Translations under genes and position numbers: made by a program | Notes under the pieces: model-generated | Databases searched by the model: none | What the model was told of the DNA's origin: nothing | What the model saw: only the letters and a program-made list of their open reading frames with translations | Source of the DNA: Pseudomonas azerbaijanoccidentalis | GTDB taxonomy: Bacteria; Pseudomonadota; Gammaproteobacteria; Pseudomonadales; Pseudomonadaceae | NCBI RefSeq assembly: GCF_019145495.1 | Contig: NZ_JAHSTU010000004.1 | Location: 496,001-560,000, forward strand | Reading direction: 5' to 3' | Length of the DNA stretch: 64,000 nucleotides | Shown: piece after piece, positions 8,689 through 16,524 of the stretch | Layout of the letters: every line of letters begins with the position of its first letter | How positions within the stretch are numbered: position 1 is the stretch's first letter

Positions 8689-9306
8689 ATGGACAAAGTT
8701 TTTTCCAGATTTTTAGAGAAGTTCGGTGGGGCAATTGATCAGCGGGAAGTGCCGATATCAAGTATCGAACGCTATAGAGGCAAGCTGCCCAATCAGTTGT
8801 TGGAATACTGGGCCGAACACGGTTGGTGCGGTTACGGCGACGGCATTTTTTGGATAGTCAATCCTCAGGAATACGAGGGGATGGTTGCGTCTTGGATCGA
8901 AGGTACTGTATTTGAAGAGCGGGATACGTACCACCTAATTGCTCGTGGCGCTTTTGGAAATTTGTATCTATGGGGAGAAAAAACAGGTGCTTCCCTTAAG
9001 ATAACTAGTGTGCTTTCCCGCTATATAACATTCAAATCCATTTTCACAGGAGAGGACATGGATAAAGGATTGCGATGTTTCCTGTTGTCGTGTGAGGTAG
9101 ACGCTAACGATTATGGCGACCTGTTCAAACCAGCAAAGAAAAAGCTCGGCACCCTACGCCACAACGAGATGTACGGCTTCGTCCCAGCCCTGATGCTCGG
9201 CGGCCCGGATTCTCTGGATCATCTTGAGAAAGTGAAGGCGGTGGAACATCTCACCTTGCTCTCCCAAATCGCCGAACTCCAGCCCTACAGTTTTTCCGAT
9301 CTGTAG
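8689..9306 (+). CDS. Immunity protein paralogue 2 (GAD-like + DUF1851)
   Basis: The second of three tandem 205-residue immunity homologues, starting MDKVFSRFLEKFGG. It has the same GAD-like and DUF1851 layout as its neighbours and the same C-terminal ending (LTLLSQIAELQPYSFSDL) as copy 1. It differs from copies 1 and 3 mainly at residues 111-140 (RYITFKSIFTGEDMD) and around residues 73-78. An AAGG-containing spacer supplies the ribosome site. It may protect against the linked toxin or, after divergence, against variants delivered by other strains. No toxin gene lies between the copies. Confidence 0.78.
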   Translation: MDKVFSRFLEKFGGAIDQREVPISSIERYRGKLPNQLLEYWAEHGWCGYGDGIFWIVNPQEYEGMVASWIEGTVFEERDTYHLIARGAFGNLYLWGEKTGASLKITSVLSRYITFKSIFTGEDMDKGLRCFLLSCEVDANDYGDLFKPAKKKLGTLRHNEMYGFVPALMLGGPDSLDHLEKVKAVEHLTLLSQIAELQPYSFSDL

Positions 9307-9342
9307 ATCATAGAAGTCGTCAAAGGACTAAGGTGGTACTGA

Positions 9343-9960
9343 ATGGACAAAGTTTTTTCCAGATTTATAGAGAAATTCGGTGGGGCAATCGATCGGCGGG
9401 AAGTGCCGCTTTCTAGCATCGATCGCTACCGAGGCAAACTACCCAATCAGTTATTGGAATATTGGTCAGAACATGGTTGGTCTGGTTACGGCGACGGGAT
9501 TTTCTGGATCGTCAATCCTCAGGAATATGAAGGAGTGGTGGCATCCTGGATTGAAGGAACAAAACTAAAAGAAAAGGACAATTATCACCTGATTGCTCGT
9601 AGCGCCTTTGGTGATTTGTACCTATGGGGCGAGAAAACGGGATCTTCTCTTCAGATAACTAGCGTTCTTTCGCGATTTATTTTTGACAACTATGAAATTA
9701 CAAATGAACAAATGGATCGGGAACTCCAAGATTTTTTGTTATCCATGGATGTGGACACAAACGACTATGGTGACCTCTTCAAACCCGCCAAGAAAAAACT
9801 CGGCCCCCTACACCACGACGAGATGTACGGGTTCGTCCCAGCCCTCATGCTCGGTGGCCCGGATACCCTCGATCATCTTGAGAAAGTGAAGGCAGTCGAG
9901 CATCTGACCCTGCTGTCCCAAATCACCGAGCTTCAGCCCTACAGCTTTTCAGACTTCTAA
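9343..9960 (+). CDS. Immunity protein paralogue 3 (GAD-like + DUF1851)
   Basis: Third tandem copy, 205 residues and about 80% identical to copy 2 by eye. It is the most divergent of the set in the 111-140 patch (RFIFDNYEITNEQMDREL), while the final 65 residues are almost unchanged. It ends the island and is followed within 30 bp by a strong terminator hairpin. The preserved frame and the concentration of changes in one patch argue that it is a functional protein and not a decaying copy. Which toxin it recognises is unknown. Confidence 0.78.
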   Translation: MDKVFSRFIEKFGGAIDRREVPLSSIDRYRGKLPNQLLEYWSEHGWSGYGDGIFWIVNPQEYEGVVASWIEGTKLKEKDNYHLIARSAFGDLYLWGEKTGSSLQITSVLSRFIFDNYEITNEQMDRELQDFLLSMDVDTNDYGDLFKPAKKKLGPLHHDEMYGFVPALMLGGPDTLDHLEKVKAVEHLTLLSQITELQPYSFSDF

Positions 9961-9986
9961 GGCGGGCTACGGCAGATCGGAAACGA

Positions 9987-10015
9987 AAAAGGGGACGCCT
10001 GTAGCGTCCCCTTTT
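9987..10015. terminator. Bidirectional intrinsic terminator
   Basis: A 12 bp perfect stem, AAAAGGGGACGC and GCGTCCCCTTTT, with a 5 nt loop (CTGTA) and A/T tracts at both ends. It lies between the immunity array (plus) and metQ (minus) and can end transcription from both sides. Confidence 0.85.
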
Positions 10016-10034
10016 GCGTAGCGCGTGCTTCGGA

Positions 10035-10808
10035 TCAGAACGCCGGCACGACCGCGCCTTTGTACTTCTCAATAATGAATGCTTTCACTTCCGGGCTGTG
10101 CAGTGCAGCCACCAGTTTCTTCATCGCTTCGCTGTCTTTGTCGTCCGGGCGGGCAACGAGGATGTTCACGTATGGCGAGTCGCTGCCTTCGATGACCAGT
10201 GCGTCCTTGGCCGGGTCGAGTTTGGCTTCCAGCGCGTAGTTGGTGTTGATCAAGGCCAGGTCGACCTGGGTGAGCACGCGCGGGATGGTGGCGGCTTCCA
10301 GTTCACGGAACTTGAGGTTCTTCGGGTTGGCGGTGATGTCCTTGACGGTCGACAGGATGTTGTTCGCATCCTTCAACTGGATCACGCCAGCCTTGGCCAG
10401 CAGCAACAGCGCACGACCGCCGTTGGTGGCGTCGTTCGGGATTACAACGGTGGCGGTGCTTGGCAGCTCATCCAGCGTTTTGTATTTGCTGGAGTAAGCA
10501 CCCAGCGGCTCCAGGTGTACGCCGGCCACGGAAACCAGATTGGTGCCCTTGGCTTTGTTGAACTCATCGAGGTACGGCTGGTGCTGGAAGAAGTTGGCGT
10601 CCAGGCGTTTTTCGGCAACTTGTACGTTCGGCTGGATGTAATCGGTGAAGACCTTCACTTTCAGGTCCACGCCTTCTTTGGCCAGGGCCGGCTTCACGAA
10701 TTCGAGGATTTCTGCGTGCGGGATCGGCGTGGCCGCGACCGTCAGGGTGTCAGCGGCGTGGGCGGAAAACGCTGCAACGGCAGCGAAGGCGACGAGTAGT
10801 TTTTTCAT
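10035..10808 (-). CDS. metQ: Methionine ABC transporter substrate-binding protein MetQ
   Basis: A 257-residue periplasmic binding protein of the NlpA/MetQ family that captures methionine for the MetNI importer. The N-terminus MKKLLVAFAAVAAFSAHA is a signal peptide, apparently of the SPase I type because there is no Cys lipobox. Family motifs include ATPIPHAEILEFV, the ANFFQHQPYLDEFN segment and ALINTNYA. It is the last gene of metN-metI-metQ on the minus strand, 60 bp after metI, and is closed by the shared terminator at 9987-10015. Confidence 0.93.
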   Translation of the reverse strand: MKKLLVAFAAVAAFSAHAADTLTVAATPIPHAEILEFVKPALAKEGVDLKVKVFTDYIQPNVQVAEKRLDANFFQHQPYLDEFNKAKGTNLVSVAGVHLEPLGAYSSKYKTLDELPSTATVVIPNDATNGGRALLLLAKAGVIQLKDANNILSTVKDITANPKNLKFRELEAATIPRVLTQVDLALINTNYALEAKLDPAKDALVIEGSDSPYVNILVARPDDKDSEAMKKLVAALHSPEVKAFIIEKYKGAVVPAF

Positions 10809-10868
10809 TCAGCTAACTCCATGTGAGGCGCCCGTTTGGCGCCTGCCAGCGAATGGCCGGCTCAAGTC

Positions 10869-11543
10869 TTACTTACGGGAAAAGTGGACGACCAGTTTGT
10901 CGCCGACGGTTTGCAGTATTTGAACCAGTACCAGCAGCAATATTACGGTGACGACCATGACGTCGGTCTGGAAACGCTGGTAGCCGAAGCGGATCGCCAA
11001 GTCACCCAAACCACCGGCGCCGACCACACCGGCCATGGCCGTGTAGGACACCAGCGTAATGGCTGTCACCGTGATCGCAGCGTAGATGCCCGGACGGGCT
11101 TCCGGCAGCAAGGCGTTGGTGATGATCTGCCGCGTGGTCGCGCCCATGGCCTGTGTGGCTTCAATAATGCCGCGGTCCACTTCACGCAGGGCGGTTTCTA
11201 CCAATCGCGCGAAGAACGGCGTGGCGCCCACTACCAGCGGCGGGATGGCGCCGGCGACACCGAGCGAGGTGCCGGTGATCAGCACGGTGAACGGGATCAT
11301 GACGATCAACAGAATAATGAACGGCAGCGAACGCAGGATGTTCACCACCAGCGACAGCATCGCGTAGATACCCTTGGCTTCGAGCAACTGACGCGGGCTG
11401 CACAGGAACAGCAACACGCCCAGCGGCAGGCCGAGCAGTACGGTGAACAACAGCGAACCGCCGAGCATCATCAGGGTGTCGCCAGTGGCGAGCCAGATTT
11501 CGTACCAGTCGATGTTGGCGAAGAAACTTGTCAGGGCTTCCAT
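10869..11543 (-). CDS. metI: Methionine ABC transporter permease MetI
   Basis: A 224-residue inner-membrane permease with about five hydrophobic helices. The binding-protein-dependent transport signature (EAA loop) is seen as MGATTRQIITNALLPEARPG near residues 134-153, the site that docks on MetN. The start codon overlaps the metN stop by one base (11543), so the two are translationally coupled. It is an ordinary D/L-methionine importer subunit of normal length. Confidence 0.94.
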   Translation of the reverse strand: MEALTSFFANIDWYEIWLATGDTLMMLGGSLLFTVLLGLPLGVLLFLCSPRQLLEAKGIYAMLSLVVNILRSLPFIILLIVMIPFTVLITGTSLGVAGAIPPLVVGATPFFARLVETALREVDRGIIEATQAMGATTRQIITNALLPEARPGIYAAITVTAITLVSYTAMAGVVGAGGLGDLAIRFGYQRFQTDVMVVTVILLLVLVQILQTVGDKLVVHFSRK

Positions 11544-12550
11544 TAGCGCAGCACCTCCATGTGGACGTCGGCAGCGGTGAAGCGGGCGAAGGCCGCTTCC
11601 ATGTCACCGCCCGTGACGGCCAGTGTCAGTTGCCCGTAAGGGATGTCTTTGATGCGGTCGATACGACCGGCGAGGATGCTGTAGTCCACACCCGTTTCGC
11701 GGGCGACGGTCCCCAGCAGCGGCGCGTAGGTGGCTTCGCCCTGGAAGGTCAGACGCACAATGCGGCCCGGCACGTGAGCGAAGTCGTCACGCTGCTCGCC
11801 CTCATCGATGTGCTCGTCTTCTTGTACGAAGCGTTTGGTGGTCGGGTGTTTCGGATGCAGGAACACATCCGCCACCGGGCCTTGTTCGACGATGACGCCT
11901 GCGTCCATCACACCGACCTGGTCACAGACCCGGCGGATGACGTCCATCTCGTGGGTGATCAGGACGATGGTGAGTTTCAGTTCGCGATTGATCTCGGCCA
12001 GCAATTGCAGGACCGACGCCGTGGTTTGCGGGTCCAGGGCACTGGTGGCTTCATCGCATAGCAAAATTTTTGGCTTGGTCGCCAGGGCGCGGGCAATGCC
12101 GACACGCTGCTTCTGGCCACCGGACAATTGCGCCGGGTATTTTTTGGCGTGATCGGACAAACCCACCCGCGCCAGCAGTTCGGCCACACGCTGGTCGATT
12201 TCGCTACGCGACAGTTCACCGGCCAGCGTCAGCGGCAGGGCGACGTTGTCGGCCACGGTTTTGGACGCCAGCAGGTTGAAGTGCTGGAAAATCATCCCGA
12301 CTTGCTGACGGAAACGGCGCAGGCCGTTGGCGTCCAGCGCGGTGACTTCTTCGCCGTCGACGATGATCTTGCCGCCACTGGAGTTTTCCAGGCGATTGAT
12401 CAGACGCAGCAGGGTACTTTTTCCCGCACCGGAATGGCCGATCAGGCCATAGACCTGACCATTCTCAATCGTCAGATTGGTCGGATGCAGGGCGGGGATA
12501 TCCTTACCGGCGACGCGGTAGGTTTTATGGACGTTTTGAAACTCGATCAC
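11543..12550 (-). CDS. metN: Methionine ABC transporter ATPase MetN
   Basis: A 335-residue ATPase that powers methionine import. Walker A is GHSGAGKST at residues 38-46, the signature is LSGGQKQR, and Walker B is ILLCDEATSALD. The C-terminal extension (about 260-335) is the NIL domain, which binds methionine and mediates trans-inhibition. It is the first gene of the metNIQ operon and is divergent from katE. I saw no SAM riboswitch or obvious operator in the 209 bp shared upstream region. Confidence 0.95.
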   Translation of the reverse strand: MIEFQNVHKTYRVAGKDIPALHPTNLTIENGQVYGLIGHSGAGKSTLLRLINRLENSSGGKIIVDGEEVTALDANGLRRFRQQVGMIFQHFNLLASKTVADNVALPLTLAGELSRSEIDQRVAELLARVGLSDHAKKYPAQLSGGQKQRVGIARALATKPKILLCDEATSALDPQTTASVLQLLAEINRELKLTIVLITHEMDVIRRVCDQVGVMDAGVIVEQGPVADVFLHPKHPTTKRFVQEDEHIDEGEQRDDFAHVPGRIVRLTFQGEATYAPLLGTVARETGVDYSILAGRIDRIKDIPYGQLTLAVTGGDMEAAFARFTAADVHMEVLR

Positions 12551-12744
12551 GTAGCGAACCTTGTGGGGCGCGTTAGAAAAGGATCAGCGGTTAGCCGGGC
12601 GCGCATTTTAGCCTGTCCGTATAGCAGTTCTTAGCATTTATTTCGCATTCGACCAGTCTTTTGGCAATAACGCGATCAAAGGTCAGATAAAAGGAACGGC
12701 TAAAAACAGCATCAGTCACTAATTAGGCACCCCGAAAAATGCCT

Positions 12745-12751
12745 GAGGAGA
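12745..12751 (+). promoter_or_regulatory. Ribosome binding site deciding the katE start
   Basis: GAGGAGA lies 8 nt upstream of the ATG at 12760. An earlier in-frame ATG at 12739 has no such site and would make this motif part of the coding sequence. Confidence 0.65.
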
Positions 12752-12759
12752 GACGCCTG

Positions 12760-14898
12760 ATGAGCACCAAGAAGCCTGCCGCCACCGAGAGCGCACTGGC
12801 CGGGACCGATACCCTGGACCGCAGCAACACCAATACCAAACTCGACAGCCTGGAAAAATTCCGCTCTGACGCCACCGGCCAGGCCTTGCGCACTAACCAA
12901 GGCGTTAAGGTGGCTGACAATCAAAACACCCTGAAGGCCGGCGCCCGTGGGCCGTCGCTGCTGGAAGACTTCATCATGCGTGAAAAGATCACGCACTTTG
13001 ACCATGAACGTATTCCCGAGCGCATCGTGCATGCGCGCGGTACCGGCGCTCATGGTTTCTTCCAGGCCTACGAGAACCATTCCGTACTGACCAAAGCTGG
13101 TTTCCTCCAGGATCCTGGCAAGAAAACACCGGTATTCGTGCGATTTTCTACCGTGCAGGGTCCTCGCGGATCAGGCGATACTGTGCGCGATGTACGAGGT
13201 TTCGCCGTGAAGTTCTTCACCGAAGAAGGCAACTTCGATCTGGTGGGCAACAACATGCCGGTGTTTTTCATTCAGGACGCCGTCAAGTTTCCTGACTTCG
13301 TACATGCGGTAAAACCCGAACCGCACAACGAAATCCCCACCGGTGGCTCGGCCCACGATACGTTTTGGGACTTTGTCAGCCTGGTTCCGGAATCGGCACA
13401 CATGGTGATCTGGGCCATGTCCGACCGGGCCATCCCGAAAAGCCTGCGCAGCATGCAGGGCTTCGGCGTGCATACCTTCCGCCTGATCAATGCCGAAGGG
13501 AAATCGCGCTTCGTCAAATTCCACTGGCGCCCCACGGCCGGGACTTGTTCGCTGGTATGGGACGAGGCGCAGAAACTCGCCGGTAAAGACACTGACTACC
13601 ACCGTCGAGATCTCTGGGAAGCCATCGAGATGGGGGATTACCCGGAATGGGAACTTGGCGTACAGGTCATCGAGGAGGAAAACGAACACGCCTTCGATTT
13701 CGACATCCTCGACCCGACCAAGCTGATCCCGGAGGAATTGGTACCGATCACACCGCTGGGCAAAATGACGCTCAACCGCAACCCGGACAACTTCTTTGCC
13801 GAAATCGAGCAGGTCGCTTTCTGCCCGGGGCATATCGTGCCGGGCATCGATTTCTCCAACGATCCATTGCTGCAAGGTCGGCTTTTTTCCTACACCGATA
13901 CGCAGATCAGCCGACTCGGCGGGCCGAACTTTCATGAAATTCCGATCAACCGTCCGGTAGCACCGTTTCACAACGGCCAGCGGGATGCGCTGCATCGAAC
14001 CACCATCGATAAGGGTCGTGCGTCCTACGAACCGAACTCCATCGACGGCGGCTGGCCGAAGGAAACACCGCCCGCCGCGCAGGACGGCGGTTTCGAGAGC
14101 TATCCGGAGCGCATCGACGCCAACAAGATCCGTCAGCGCAGCGAATCGTTCGGCGACCATTTCTCCCAGGCGCGGCTGTTTTTCCACAGCATGAGCAAGC
14201 ACGAACAGGAACACATCATTTCGGCCTACAGCTTTGAGCTGGGCAAGGTCGAGCGTGAGTTCATTCGTGCCCGGCAGGTCAATGAAATCCTCGCCAATAT
14301 CGATCTGGAACTGGCCAAACGCGTGGCGCAGAACCTTGGGTTGCCTGCGCCGAAGGCCGGGACGGTCGAAGTGCCGAAAATCTCGCTGGAGCGCTCGCCA
14401 GCCTTGAGCCAGGCCAACTTGCTGCCTGCGAACATCAAGACCCGCAAAGTGGCGATCCTGGCGGCCAATGGTGTGGATGGCGCAGCGATTGATGCGATGA
14501 AGAAGGCGCTGGAAGCAGAAGGCGCTCACGCCAAACTGCTGGGGCCGACCTCGGCGCCGGTGAAAACGGCTGACGGCAAGATGTTGCCCGTCGATGCGTC
14601 CATGGAGGGCTTGCCATCAGTGGCGTTCGATGCGGTGTTTGTGCCCGGCGGCGCTGCGTCGATCAAGGCGTTGAGCGTGGATGGCGTGGCATTGCATTAC
14701 TTGCTGGAGGCCTACAAGCACTTGAAGGCGATCGCGCTGCATGGCGAGGCGAAGCAGATGCTGGATGTGCTGAAACTGGAGGCTGATGCGGGGTTGATCG
14801 TTGGTGCGGATGCCAAGTCGTTCAAGGCGTTTTTTGCGGCGATTGGGCAGCATCGGGTGTGGGACAGGGAGGCGAAGGCCAAAGGGATCCCGGCCTAA
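12760..14898 (+). CDS. katE: Large-subunit catalase HPII
   Basis: A 712-residue clade 2 catalase that splits hydrogen peroxide into water and oxygen. The catalytic His is residue 91 (ERIVHARG), the distal Asn is 164 (VGNNMPVFF) and the haem-ligand Tyr is 378 (LFSYTDTQ). The last 160 or so residues (from KVAILAANGVDG) form the flavodoxin/class I amidotransferase-like C-terminal domain typical of HPII enzymes. In Pseudomonas this class is usually a stationary-phase (RpoS) enzyme; no such promoter is proven here. A REPIN hairpin follows directly and may end transcription. Confidence 0.95.
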   Translation: MSTKKPAATESALAGTDTLDRSNTNTKLDSLEKFRSDATGQALRTNQGVKVADNQNTLKAGARGPSLLEDFIMREKITHFDHERIPERIVHARGTGAHGFFQAYENHSVLTKAGFLQDPGKKTPVFVRFSTVQGPRGSGDTVRDVRGFAVKFFTEEGNFDLVGNNMPVFFIQDAVKFPDFVHAVKPEPHNEIPTGGSAHDTFWDFVSLVPESAHMVIWAMSDRAIPKSLRSMQGFGVHTFRLINAEGKSRFVKFHWRPTAGTCSLVWDEAQKLAGKDTDYHRRDLWEAIEMGDYPEWELGVQVIEEENEHAFDFDILDPTKLIPEELVPITPLGKMTLNRNPDNFFAEIEQVAFCPGHIVPGIDFSNDPLLQGRLFSYTDTQISRLGGPNFHEIPINRPVAPFHNGQRDALHRTTIDKGRASYEPNSIDGGWPKETPPAAQDGGFESYPERIDANKIRQRSESFGDHFSQARLFFHSMSKHEQEHIISAYSFELGKVEREFIRARQVNEILANIDLELAKRVAQNLGLPAPKAGTVEVPKISLERSPALSQANLLPANIKTRKVAILAANGVDGAAIDAMKKALEAEGAHAKLLGPTSAPVKTADGKMLPVDASMEGLPSVAFDAVFVPGGAASIKALSVDGVALHYLLEAYKHLKAIALHGEAKQMLDVLKLEADAGLIVGADAKSFKAFFAAIGQHRVWDREAKAKGIPA

Positions 14899-14903
14899 AA
14901 AAC

Positions 14904-14981
14904 AAAAGATCGCAGCCTGCGGCAGCGCCTACAGGGGAATCACCCATTTCTGTAGGCGCTGCCGCAGGTTGCGATCTTTTT
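14904..14981. repeat. REPIN (paired REP elements)
   Basis: Two inverted REP arms, AAAAGATCGCAGCCTGCGGC at 14904-14923 and its near complement ending at 14981, flank a short spacer. The element fills the space between the convergent katE and lipoprotein genes and could form a long hairpin. Confidence 0.85.
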
Positions 14982-15698
14982 TCAGGGCTTGCGAGGACTC
15001 AAAACCATCTGCGCCGGAACGCTGCGCAGAATCTGCCGTTCCAGGTTCAAATCAAACTGCGGGTCGAGCTTCTTCACGCGCTTGGTCAGCAAATTAGCCA
15101 GCCAAGGGTAATCATCCGTACGCGGCGCCTGAATACTCACATCGCACCGATAATTCACCACATCGGCAGCGATAGCATCCAATTGACGACGCAACTTGCC
15201 CATATCGTTGATGTTCAGCGCCACGGTGGTGCTTTCAGCCGTTGGGTCGATGACTTTGGCTTTTGGCATCGCTTCGGCAGCTTTGAGGGCTGCTTCGGCT
15301 TTTTCCAGCTCAGCCTTGCGGGCTTCAGCGATAGGACCATTGACCCCACCGGTCAGCGCCGGAGCTTTGGGCATCAGGGCGCGAGCACGAGCCAAGGCAG
15401 TGGCGGCAGCATTCACATCACCTTTTTGCAGCACGATCTGGCTACGCAGCAAGTAGGCTTCGGCCAGTTGACGTTGGTATTGCTCAAGGGATTGATCGTT
15501 AGGCGTCTCGGCTTGCAACGCAGCCAATTGGCCCTCGGCGGTGGCCAACTCACTGCTGGCCAGGCTTTGCTCTAGCTGTGCAATGGCCGTGGCCCGCCCA
15601 TCGGGAGCCTCGGTGGCCGCCGGTGGCGTGCTTTGGCAAGCGCCCAGCAGCAAAGAAAATGCGACAAGGAGCAGATAACGGGAGGCGAACGACTTCAT
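14982..15698 (-). CDS. Conserved lipoprotein of the znu region
   Basis: A 238-residue predicted lipoprotein with signal peptide and lipobox LLLGAC (Cys 20). The mature part is helical: residues about 35-120 look TPR-like (ALQAETPNDQSLEQYQRQLAEAYLLRS) and are followed by an Ala/Lys/Glu-rich coiled segment. Homologues sit beside znuB in other Pseudomonas (PA5502 in P. aeruginosa). The function is unknown. The gene lies downstream of znuB on the same strand, 37 bp away, so cotranscription with the zinc uptake genes is plausible. Confidence 0.8.
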   Translation of the reverse strand: MKSFASRYLLLVAFSLLLGACQSTPPAATEAPDGRATAIAQLEQSLASSELATAEGQLAALQAETPNDQSLEQYQRQLAEAYLLRSQIVLQKGDVNAAATALARARALMPKAPALTGGVNGPIAEARKAELEKAEAALKAAEAMPKAKVIDPTAESTTVALNINDMGKLRRQLDAIAADVVNYRCDVSIQAPRTDDYPWLANLLTKRVKKLDPQFDLNLERQILRSVPAQMVLSPRKP

Positions 15699-15735
15699 TC
15701 CTGCGACTCTCTATTTGCGCAAAAAACGAGCAAGT

Positions 15736-16524
15736 CTACACCCCTCGACGGGGCAGAACAAAACTCAGCAGAAACAGTGCGGCGGCCGTCACAACAATCG
15801 ACGGGCCGGCCGGGGTGTCCTTGAACCAGGACAGCGCCAGCCCGCCACACACGGCGAGTATGCCCAGCAGGCTCGCGCCCAGTGCCATCTGTTCCGGTGA
15901 ACGGGCGTGACGTTGTGCCGCAGCCGCCGGGATGATCAGCAACGAAGTAATCAACAGCACGCCGACGATTTTCATCGCCACGGCAATCACCACGGCGATC
16001 AGTAACATCAGTGCCATGCGCAAACCGGCCACTGGCAGACCTTCGACCCTGGCCAGTTCCTCGTGCACCGTAATCGCCAGCAATGGCCGCCACAAAGCGA
16101 CCAGCAAGACCAATACGGCTGCGCTACCGCCGAGAATCCAGGCCAGATCGGTCGGACTGATCGCCAGCAAGTCGCCGAACAGATAAGCCATCAGGTCGAT
16201 CCGCACTTCGTGCATGAAGCTTAGTACCACCAGACCCAGAGAGAGGGTGCTGGGTGCGAGAATTCCCAAAAGCGTGTCGGACGCCAGCGGCTGGCGCTGT
16301 TGCAAGGTCACCAGCAACACCGCCAACAGCAAGCAGCCTACGGTGACGGCAACGGTCGGGCTGACATCCAGCAGGAAACCCAACGCCACACCCAGCAACG
16401 CGGCGTGGGACAGGGTATCGCCGAAATAGGCCATGCGCCGCCAGACCACGAAAGACCCCAACGGCCCAGCAACGACTGCCAGAGCCAGACCTGCAAGCAG
16501 GGCGTAGAGCAGAAAATCAGCCAT
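15736..16524 (-). CDS. znuB: Zinc ABC transporter permease ZnuB
   Basis: A 262-residue ABC-3 family permease with about eight hydrophobic helices, starting MADFLLYALLAGLALAVVAG and containing MAYFGDTLSHAALLGVALGF, the family's conserved segment. I chose the ATG at 16522-16524, which overlaps the znuC stop; a longer frame upstream would read antisense to the His-rich tail of znuC and lacks homology. It forms the membrane pore of the ZnuABC importer. Confidence 0.94.
   Translation of the reverse strand: MADFLLYALLAGLALAVVAGPLGSFVVWRRMAYFGDTLSHAALLGVALGFLLDVSPTVAVTVGCLLLAVLLVTLQQRQPLASDTLLGILAPSTLSLGLVVLSFMHEVRIDLMAYLFGDLLAISPTDLAWILGGSAAVLVLLVALWRPLLAITVHEELARVEGLPVAGLRMALMLLIAVVIAVAMKIVGVLLITSLLIIPAAAAQRHARSPEQMALGASLLGILAVCGGLALSWFKDTPAGPSIVVTAAALFLLSFVLPRRGV

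Larger units (their letters stand above)
8035..9960 (+). repeat. Tandem triplication of the immunity gene, period 654 bp
   Basis: Three copies start at 8035, 8689 and 9343, so the offset is 654 bp each time (618 bp of coding sequence plus a 36 bp spacer). The two spacers (8653-8688 and 9307-9342) are nearly identical and share GTCAAAGGACTAAGGTG before the start codon. Protein similarity is very high in the first 105 and last 65 residues but drops sharply at residues about 111-140. Confidence 0.9.

Noticed and set aside
12551..12759. A possible SAM riboswitch in front of metN
   Set aside because: I looked for the conserved core and helices by eye and found none, so no riboswitch is called.
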